In this document: positions 48,233-53,595 of the stretch, piece by piece
Position numbering within the stretch: the stretch's first letter is position 1
Layout: every line of letters starts with the position of its first letter
Assembly: GCA_021604765.1 (NCBI GenBank)
Contig: BQJP01000018.1
Coordinates: forward strand, 1 to 53,595
Length of the DNA: 53,595 bases
Source of the DNA: Thermodesulfobacteriota bacterium
GTDB taxonomy: Bacteria > Desulfobacterota_D > UBA1144 > Nemesobacterales > UBA2774
Direction: 5' to 3'
Translations under genes and position numbers: made by a program
The notes under the pieces: generated by a model
Database searches by the model: none
Told to the model about the DNA's origin: nothing
What the model saw: the letters and a program-made list of their open reading frames with translations, nothing else

Positions 48233-48757
48233 ATGAGTGATGAAATCAATACATTTAAAGTTTATGAGCTTCAGCCATATAATCCTTATTGCAATTTAAC
48301 TGTCATCTTAACATTGAGAAACTTAAGTTCTTTCTGGCAACTAGAATGCTTTGTGGTGAATACTGGTGAATTGTATTATGAAAGCAATAAAAGAATAATA
48401 ATGGAGCCGGTCGTCTTAAATGTAACTCCACCCGAAATTTCTATTGACTATATACACCCTCAAAGGTTGATTGAGAATTTTGATGAGTTTTTATTTAATC
48501 AAGGAAAAGAGCATATTGAGAATAGAATAATAAATGAATACTACAAAATTTTTGAAGATAATGAGACAACTCGCGTTCAATGTTTTCTGATTAAGTTAGT
48601 AGAAAAAGAGTGGTTTCATCTTATTGGTTTACATATGCGTGGATTATGCGATGATCAATTAAAAGAAGCTTATTCAAAGTCCAGAAACAGCAGCTTCTTG
48701 GAATATATAAATAAGGTTATGGATGTAGCACCATTTGATATAAAGAGACACGAATGA
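48233..48757 (+). CDS. unknown protein coupled to a TIR-domain gene
   Basis: 174 residues, no signal peptide, membrane helix or family I recognise. AGGAG precedes ATG 48233. The N-terminal half is strand-rich (YNPYCNLTVILTLRNLSSFWQLECFVVNTGELYY), and the C-terminal half looks helical, from about residue 80 (RLIENFDEFLFNQGKEHIEN) to the end. An immunoglobulin- or sensor-like fold is conceivable but unproven. Its TGA overlaps the ATG of the TIR gene (ATGA at 48754-48757), so the two products are made together. An immunity-type partner, activator or sensor of the TIR protein is the natural hypothesis. Confidence 0.8.
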   Translation: MSDEINTFKVYELQPYNPYCNLTVILTLRNLSSFWQLECFVVNTGELYYESNKRIIMEPVVLNVTPPEISIDYIHPQRLIENFDEFLFNQGKEHIENRIINEYYKIFEDNETTRVQCFLIKLVEKEWFHLIGLHMRGLCDDQLKEAYSKSRNSSFLEYINKVMDVAPFDIKRHE

Positions 48758-49659
48758 ACGATATGAAAGATGTATTTATTTGCCATGCTGGTGAGGATAA
48801 AGAAGAGGTTGTAAGGCCCCTATGTAAAGCTTTAGAAGATAACAGTATTTCCTACTGGGTAGATGAAGGTGAAATTAGATGGGGTCATAGTCTGACAGGT
48901 AAAGTTAGTGAGGGTTTAGCTAAATCGAAATATGTCATAGTAGTACTAAGTAATACATTTGTTACTAAGTCATGGCCAAAACTAGAACTAGAAGCTTCGC
49001 TAAATATGGAAGCCTCATCTGGTGATATCAAAGTCCTTCCTTTGATTGTTGGTGACCAAAGTACAAAAGATGTCATATTTGAGAAATATCCATTATTGAA
49101 TCATAAAAGATATATAATCTGGTCCGGTGAAACATCTTTTGTTATAGACGAGCTCAAAAAAGTTTTAAATTTATTCATAGAAGATGTAGCTGAAAAAGAA
49201 AATGGTGGAAATAAACGAAATATAAGAATTCCACGAATTAAGAAAGATTACACGCAATTAGAAAGAGATCGTTTTATTGAAGGTGCATTTTTAGAAATTA
49301 AGAATTATTTTAAAGAAGCAATGTCAATACTTGGAAAAGAATATGATGAGATAGATACGAATTTTTCTGAAATATCTGAATATGAATTCGTCAACAAAAT
49401 TTATCTAAATGGCGATTTAAAATGTGGTTCTAAGATTTGGATTAGTAGCCCAAATCTTATTGGTTATGTCGAGGGCGCATCGTTTCGTACGGGGACTTCA
49501 GAGGCTTTTAATGAAATGATACATCTTAATGATGAAAGTGATGAATTATCTTTGAAATTTGGTATTGGAAATTTTGGAATTATACGTGATAAAGCTATGA
49601 CACCTTTAGAAACAGCGGAAAGCTTATGGGAACGATTTACTATAAAACTCGAATCTTAA
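48754..49659 (+). CDS. TIR-domain protein with C-terminal sensor-like domain
   Basis: 301 residues. The TIR domain covers about 4-140: KDVFICHAGEDKEEVVRPL, YWVDEGEIRWGHSL, YVIVVLSNTFV and KSWPKLELEASL. In the W-x-x-x-E-L segment E78 sits where the catalytic glutamate of NAD-cleaving TIR enzymes lies, so enzymatic activity is plausible. After a basic linker (about 150-160) a second domain of about 130 residues starts with RDRFIEGAFLEIKNYFKEAM and ends LETAESLWERF. I have seen related tails on other bacterial TIR proteins. No membrane helix. Coupled to the upstream gene. It is probably a defence or stress effector, inferred from domain type. Confidence 0.88.
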   Translation: MNDMKDVFICHAGEDKEEVVRPLCKALEDNSISYWVDEGEIRWGHSLTGKVSEGLAKSKYVIVVLSNTFVTKSWPKLELEASLNMEASSGDIKVLPLIVGDQSTKDVIFEKYPLLNHKRYIIWSGETSFVIDELKKVLNLFIEDVAEKENGGNKRNIRIPRIKKDYTQLERDRFIEGAFLEIKNYFKEAMSILGKEYDEIDTNFSEISEYEFVNKIYLNGDLKCGSKIWISSPNLIGYVEGASFRTGTSEAFNEMIHLNDESDELSLKFGIGNFGIIRDKAMTPLETAESLWERFTIKLES

Positions 49660-49674
49660 TATAATGTATGATCA

Positions 49675-50463
49675 TCATTCCCCCTTAAACTCGGGCTTTC
49701 TTTTTTCCGAAAAGGCCTTCTGGCCTTCTTTATAGTCTTGGCTATTCTGTACTTTAAGGGTCATTGTTCTTATTAACTTTTCATCTTCATCACTTATTGG
49801 TCTATTTCCCAGAGCATTTGTAATTTCTTTTAAAGTTTTAAGGGATAAAGGCGCGTTTTCAGCAATTTCATTTGCCATCTCGTAAGTAAATTCTTCAATG
49901 TTCTCTTTTGATACCATGAAATTTATAAGCCCGATTTCAGTAGCTCTCTCTGAGCTTATAGGTCTGCCAATAAGAAAAAGCTCTTTTGTATATCCTGGTC
50001 CGATTAAATCTAAAAACTTTTTCATGCCACTGTAGGAGTAAACGACGCCAAGCTTTGCAGGAGGCATTCCAAATAGGCAGTCGTCAACAGTTATTCTGAT
50101 ATCACATGTTACGGCTACCTCAAGCCCTGCCCCAAAAGCGTGACCGTTCATCATCGCAATCACAGGGTAGGGGAAGCTTTCAATTGTTTTGAGAGCCTTG
50201 CCCAGAGTGTGGTCACCATCATGGTGTTTTATCATGTCGTTCTCACCGATTGCGGATATGTCGTATCCTGAAGAAAAAGCTTTATCCCCTGAACCTCTCA
50301 AAACAACACACCTGACTTTATCTTCTTGTTTTAAACGTACTAGTTCAGAATCCAATAGCTTCAATGTTGAAGGGTTGAGCAAATTCCTTTTCTCAGGCCT
50401 GTTCAGAATCAAGGTGCAAACAGCGCCGTTTTCCTCTACTAAAAGTTCTTTTAACTCTGTCAA
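49675..50463 (-). CDS. enoyl-CoA hydratase/isomerase family protein
   Basis: 262 residues, crotonase fold. Start is a TTG at 50463, supported by GGAG seven bases upstream and by the absence of any ATG before the conserved LILNRPEKRNLL. CoA-binding and oxyanion-hole segments are KAFSSGYDIS and NGHAFGAGLEVA. The first catalytic Glu (GLEVAVTCDI) is present. The second, usually PE in the FGxPE-x-x-LG motif, is Ala here (FGMPPAKLGV). It may therefore be an isomerase, decarboxylase or hydrolase rather than a hydratase. It converges with the TIR gene, 15 bases apart. Confidence 0.88.
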   Translation of the reverse strand: MTELKELLVEENGAVCTLILNRPEKRNLLNPSTLKLLDSELVRLKQEDKVRCVVLRGSGDKAFSSGYDISAIGENDMIKHHDGDHTLGKALKTIESFPYPVIAMMNGHAFGAGLEVAVTCDIRITVDDCLFGMPPAKLGVVYSYSGMKKFLDLIGPGYTKELFLIGRPISSERATEIGLINFMVSKENIEEFTYEMANEIAENAPLSLKTLKEITNALGNRPISDEDEKLIRTMTLKVQNSQDYKEGQKAFSEKRKPEFKGE

Positions 50464-50711
50464 TTTTGATCTCCAAGCTTCTTCGGTCCTACTAACAAAC
50501 TAGTATCGATATGGTGCTTAGCTTTGTCAAATTTGTATCTCTACCTTTTTTGCGAAGACGTGTTTAAGCTGGATGGCTGTGCCAAATAAGAAACCGAGTC
50601 GGAACTCCATTAAACGACCAGCGTTAGTTAGCTTAATTCTAATAGAATTATATTGGTGAGCAGTATATACTTTTGGTCTAATACTTTTATCACAAGGGAA
50701 GTGTGTATAGA

Positions 50712-51458
50712 ATGGGCAATAATAAAAATCACTCATGGCTTGGGTTACTTCTTTTAGGAGTCTTCCTTTCGGCAGGAATTATCATAGCAACTCTTGTTAT
50801 ATCAAAAACAGTTGAACGAGTAAAAACTCAGAACCAAAGGATTCAGGTTAAAGGATTTGCTGAACGCACGATCACCTCGGATATTGCTTCTTGGAGCGGG
50901 CAGATAACAACCAGGTCCCCTGAGCTTGTTACGGCGTATGACAACCTTCAAGCGGATCTTGAAAAAGTGCTCTCGTATCTTCAACAGCAAGGAATTCGTA
51001 AGGAAGATGTCTCTATACCTTCGGTTATAACAACAATTCAGTATAAGAGAACCACTCAAGGCATGTCTACAAATATAGTAGAGGGGTACATCTTAGTCCA
51101 AAGAGTAAATATCACATCCTCGAATATAGAGCAAGTTGCCGACATTGCCAACAAAGTTACTGTACTTATTAAAGAAGGCATAGAATTTGATTCTTTTTCT
51201 CCTCAATACTTTTATACGAAACTTGATGACATGAAAATAGAACTCCTTGGTGAGGCCACAAAAAACGCCGGCATGAGAGCCAAGCAGCTTGCTGAAAATA
51301 GTGGAAGCAAGGTGGGGTCTTTGAAATACGCGAGTCAGGGTGTTTTTCAGATAACCCCTGTCTACTCAACCCAGATTTCCGATTACGGAACCTATGATAC
51401 CACTACAATAAAAAAGAGTGTTAAAGCAGTGGTCACTATGGAATATTCTATTCAGTGA
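50712..51458 (+). CDS. SIMPL/DUF541 domain-containing protein
   Basis: 248 residues from ATG 50712, with AAGGGAAG ending 11 bases upstream; a GTG at 50703 would sit too close to that site. An N-terminal membrane anchor (about 10-31) is followed by an extracytoplasmic SIMPL domain: IQVKGFAERTITSDIASWSG, LSYLQQQGIRKEDVS and GYILVQRVNITSSNIEQV, then MRAKQLAENSGSKVG. The family forms oligomeric lattices or interacts with partners in diverse bacteria; its function is not established. It is divergent from the enoyl-CoA hydratase-like gene. Confidence 0.87.
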   Translation: MGNNKNHSWLGLLLLGVFLSAGIIIATLVISKTVERVKTQNQRIQVKGFAERTITSDIASWSGQITTRSPELVTAYDNLQADLEKVLSYLQQQGIRKEDVSIPSVITTIQYKRTTQGMSTNIVEGYILVQRVNITSSNIEQVADIANKVTVLIKEGIEFDSFSPQYFYTKLDDMKIELLGEATKNAGMRAKQLAENSGSKVGSLKYASQGVFQITPVYSTQISDYGTYDTTTIKKSVKAVVTMEYSIQ

Positions 51459-51650
51459 TTGTATAATTCCCCTTCTTCTATGATTTATTGCTACATCTAC
51501 TTGTAACTTTTTGAACTGATTTGCTAACGTAATTCTAATTACTTCTTAATGGGGAGCAGCACAAAGTCCAAATGTTCAGTTTGTATAAACTAGAGCAATC
51601 TTGAAAATTTAGTTATTATTACTACCTTAATAATTTAGGAGAGTGAGAAC

Positions 51651-52154
51651 ATGCCTTTATTTGAATATGAATGTGATACCTGTATGGATGGTTACAACAG
51701 GGATATAGATGCATTGGTTGAGAAACCTAATAAAACCAACGCAGCCAAAATCAAGAAGAATAATGACGGTATCCTCTATGTTGAAATTACGGATGACGAG
51801 AAGCGTAAACAGATTTTTGCCTTAGGGGAGAAAAGTAACAGACGTGGCCCAAGAAGATTTCAATATAAAATTAGCAAGAATAAAGTTCTCTATTTAGAAC
51901 TCAAGGATTTTAGGTTCAGCTCTTTAATCTTGGATGACAAAGATGAGAAAGCTTTGAGATGCCCGAATTGTAACAGTAAAAAACCACGTAGAATATTCTC
52001 AACTTTTAAAGCGATCTTTGATGATAAAAGCAAGAGAGAGCCTGGTCCTGGGGACGATCTTAGGTGGCATATGGAGTATAAAGAGCAGAAAGACGAAGAA
52101 CAGCAAAGCAACTGGGTTGGTCAGGACCATCTAAATCAGTACTTCAATAGATAA
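51651..52154 (+). CDS. FmdB-like protein with split zinc ribbon (copy 1)
   Basis: 167 residues. The start MPLFEYECDTC is the FmdB regulatory-protein beginning, where a second CPxCG normally follows within about 35 residues. Here the CxxC pairs are at C8/C11 and C104/C107 (RCPNCNSKKPRRIFSTF), so an insert of about 90 residues separates the two halves of the ribbon. The insert is charged and mixed alpha/beta (ILYVEITDDE, VLYLELKDFRFS). The C-terminal tail is polar and disordered-looking. A strong AGGAG precedes the ATG. Next to a paralogue with the same architecture; a nucleic-acid- or metal-related role is only inferred. Confidence 0.82.
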   Translation: MPLFEYECDTCMDGYNRDIDALVEKPNKTNAAKIKKNNDGILYVEITDDEKRKQIFALGEKSNRRGPRRFQYKISKNKVLYLELKDFRFSSLILDDKDEKALRCPNCNSKKPRRIFSTFKAIFDDKSKREPGPGDDLRWHMEYKEQKDEEQQSNWVGQDHLNQYFNR

Positions 52155-52181
52155 TTGTTGAAAATCAGGAGGAGTTAAATA

Positions 52182-52667
52182 ATGCCGCTTTTTGAATATG
52201 AATGCACAGTATGCAGGAACAACGTAGATAATTCTTTAAAGCAGATATCGAAAAATGTTACTAAGAAAGCTATATCAGATTTAGTAAAGAAACATGACAA
52301 TATCAATCATATAGTTGTAGTTGACCTTGAGAAAGAAGAGGTAGTTGCTGAGCATGGAAAGCGTGATGAGGAATGTGTGGATCTGAATTTTTACTTAAAC
52401 GAGGGAACCATCCTCACATTTTTCAATTTACAAAAGAACTACCGTTTTTCAGAACTTATCTATGAACCAAGTGATGAAAAGAAAATAAAATGCCCATATT
52501 GCGAGACAAAGAAAGTTGAGAAAGTAGTATCAAGTTTTGCTTTTACGAGTGATCTATCTACAGATATGCCAAAGCCGGATTTGTCAGGTCTGCCGCCATC
52601 TGTAAGAAAAAACACTGCTCTCGGCGACTATATTGAAGAAAAAGACAGACCCAAGAAAAACAGATAA
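52182..52667 (+). CDS. FmdB-like protein with split zinc ribbon (copy 2)
   Basis: 161 residues starting MPLFEYECTVC, with CxxC pairs at C8/C11 and C104/C107 (KCPYCETKKVEKVVSSF), exactly the same spacing as in copy 1. The insert sequences are highly diverged, but both keep a hydrophobic IVVVDLEKEE/LYVEITDDE-like strand and the RFSELI / RFSSLI segment before the second pair. The tail after the ribbon is Pro/Asp/Lys-rich. GGAGGAG precedes ATG 52182, 27 bases after copy 1. The pair is evidently an old tandem duplication, most likely co-transcribed. Confidence 0.82.
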   Translation: MPLFEYECTVCRNNVDNSLKQISKNVTKKAISDLVKKHDNINHIVVVDLEKEEVVAEHGKRDEECVDLNFYLNEGTILTFFNLQKNYRFSELIYEPSDEKKIKCPYCETKKVEKVVSSFAFTSDLSTDMPKPDLSGLPPSVRKNTALGDYIEEKDRPKKNR

Positions 52668-52733
52668 TGTCTCTAAGTTTGAAACAGGAAAAGTTGTTAG
52701 GTCATCCAAGCTTAGGCAGTTGATATAATAACT

Positions 52734-53396
52734 TTAAGACTCCTGCCTATAAGCTTCTTTAGGTTTTCCAAATCTTCTACCAAGCTCTTCGTAAATATCA
52801 TTCGGTGTGATTCCAAAATAGGATAGTACAATCATAGAATGGAACCATAGGTCTGCAGTTTCATAGATTACTTCTTTTTTGTCTTCGTTTTTGGCGCCAA
52901 TAATTGTTTCCCCGGCTTCCTCCCCGATCTTCTTTAAAATCTTGTCGAGTCCTTTTTCAAAAAGCCCGCTTACATAGGAGCCATCTTTTGGATTAAGTTT
53001 CCTATCAAGTATCACTTCATAAACCTCATCAAGGGTTTTTGATGAATTTGATGATTCAAAGGTAGGGGCTTCTTTGTTGCCATCAAGTGATCTGTAAAAG
53101 CAAGTCCTTTCACCGGTGTGGCAGGCAACCCCTGTCTGTTCTACTAGATATAGCATAGTGTCCATATCGCAGTCGTAATAGACTTCTTTTATGTCCTGTA
53201 CATTTCCTGATTCTTCGCCCTTCATCCATAATTTCTCACGGGAACGGCTCCAAAAATGAGACTTGCCGGAGTCTATAGTTTTTTGTATTGCGTCTTTGTT
53301 TGCATATGCCAGCATTAATACCTGCCCGCTTCTCTTGTCCTGCACAATTACAGGTACCAGACCGCTTTCATTAAATTTAATTTGCTCTAAATCCAT
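52734..53396 (-). CDS. hisIE: bifunctional phosphoribosyl-AMP cyclohydrolase / phosphoribosyl-ATP pyrophosphatase
   Basis: Catalyses two early steps of histidine synthesis. 220 residues from ATG 53396, chosen because AGGAG precedes it; an in-frame TTG at 53414 would place that site inside the gene. The N-terminal HisI domain (about 1-115) has SGKSHFWSRSREKLW, DCDMDTMLYL with the metal-binding Asp set, and the zinc cysteines in GVACHTGERTCFY. The C-terminal HisE domain has LNPKDGSYVSGLF and EEAGETIIGAKN with its conserved acids. Both domains look complete. No other his gene is in the window. Confidence 0.96.
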   Translation of the reverse strand: MDLEQIKFNESGLVPVIVQDKRSGQVLMLAYANKDAIQKTIDSGKSHFWSRSREKLWMKGEESGNVQDIKEVYYDCDMDTMLYLVEQTGVACHTGERTCFYRSLDGNKEAPTFESSNSSKTLDEVYEVILDRKLNPKDGSYVSGLFEKGLDKILKKIGEEAGETIIGAKNEDKKEVIYETADLWFHSMIVLSYFGITPNDIYEELGRRFGKPKEAYRQES

Positions 53397-53451
53397 TATT
53401 ATTCTCCTGGGCAATATATTAACATATTCATCTCTCTACCCTATGCAGTGC

Positions 53452-53510
53452 TTGAACTAACAGTCTTTACTTATATGATTTCATGCCTTATATTAATACA
53501 GAAATCATAT
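53452..53510 (+). promoter_or_regulatory. candidate rpoZ promoter overlapping an inverted repeat
   Basis: TTGAAC (53452-53457) and TATGAT (53474-53479) with 16 bases between form a plausible sigma-70 promoter. A perfect 10-bp inverted repeat, ATATGATTTC at 53473-53482 and GAAATCATAT at 53501-53510, overlaps the -10 box and ends 18 bases before the rpoZ ATG. It could be an operator or a hairpin in the leader. Confidence 0.4.
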
Positions 53511-53528
53511 TAAAGGGAGTGTTCCATA

Positions 53529-53595
53529 ATGGCAAGGGTAACTATTGAAGATTGTTTAGAGAAAGTTGTAAACAGATTTGCTCTTTCGGTGGCTG
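53529..53595 (+). CDS. rpoZ: RNA polymerase omega subunit (5' end, partial)
   Basis: The window ends 22 codons into this gene. MARVTIEDCLEKVVNRFALS is the highly conserved start of RpoZ, which helps fold and assemble the beta-prime subunit. AAAGGGAG precedes the ATG at 53529. It is divergent from hisIE, 132 bases between the starts. Confidence 0.92.
   Translation, partial: MARVTIEDCLEKVVNRFALSVA

Noticed and set aside
48149-49674. TIR module as an inserted genomic island with attachment repeats
   Set aside because: I found no direct repeats, integrase or tRNA at either edge; base composition is only slightly different by eye. Horizontal origin is possible but not shown.

Overview
The window is a 53.6 kb piece of an AT-rich bacterial chromosome, densely packed and mostly housekeeping. 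I saw no rRNA, tRNA, CRISPR array, insertion sequence or prophage. Lipoproteins, an OmpA-type protein, MreBCD/PBP2/RodA, a caa3-type oxygen reductase and both a 2-oxoglutarate dehydrogenase and a 2-oxoacid:ferredoxin oxidoreductase point to a free-living, aerobically respiring, Gram-negative bacterium. Protein style recalls deltaproteobacterial-grade or candidate-phylum lineages (Dadabacteria would fit), but that placement is a guess from memory, not a computed result.

Layout, left to right. 1-2554: end of a probable patatin-like lipase, a GT-C membrane glycosyltransferase and trxB. 2758-3876: ygfZ-type folate-binding protein. 4051-9377: rod-shape operon mreB-mreC-mreD-mrdA-rodA. 9361-10347: convergent P1-family peptidase. 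10644-17848: respiratory operon with a SCO assembly factor, coxB (CuA plus cytochrome c), coxA, coxC, coxD, ctaA, ctaB and an unrecognised secreted protein. 17877-23766: pepF, an NrtS-like membrane protein, a DUF547 protein, an aldo/keto reductase, an OmpA-domain protein and two small genes, one ending in a textbook terminator. 24015-25124: a short sigma-70 factor. 25464-28818: recG and a family 2 glycosyltransferase. 28822-37128: two successive minus-strand 2-oxoacid operons, FrhB-like/korA/korB and then sucA/sucB. 37518-41558: ABC transporter operon with GldG-like and DUF4340 proteins. 41689-45508: a Cys-rich lipoprotein, a small conserved-looking gene and aspS. 45780-49659: GT39-like transferase, era, and a two-gene TIR module. 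49675-53595: enoyl-CoA hydratase relative, SIMPL protein, two tandem split-zinc-ribbon FmdB-like proteins, hisIE and the start of rpoZ.

How the parts fit. The cox cluster carries the oxidase with its copper and heme A assembly factors in one transcription unit. The sucAB and kor operons provide two chemically different routes between 2-oxoglutarate (or a related 2-oxoacid) and its acyl-CoA. The kor operon has no separate ferredoxin subunit but includes a flavoprotein-type protein carrying two [4Fe-4S] motifs.

The most promising candidates for something new are: the ATGA-coupled TIR pair at 48233-49659, which has its own candidate promoter and a partner I cannot assign; the tandem FmdB-like proteins whose CxxC halves are separated by 92 residues in both copies; and the FrhB-like/KorA/KorB arrangement beside sucAB.
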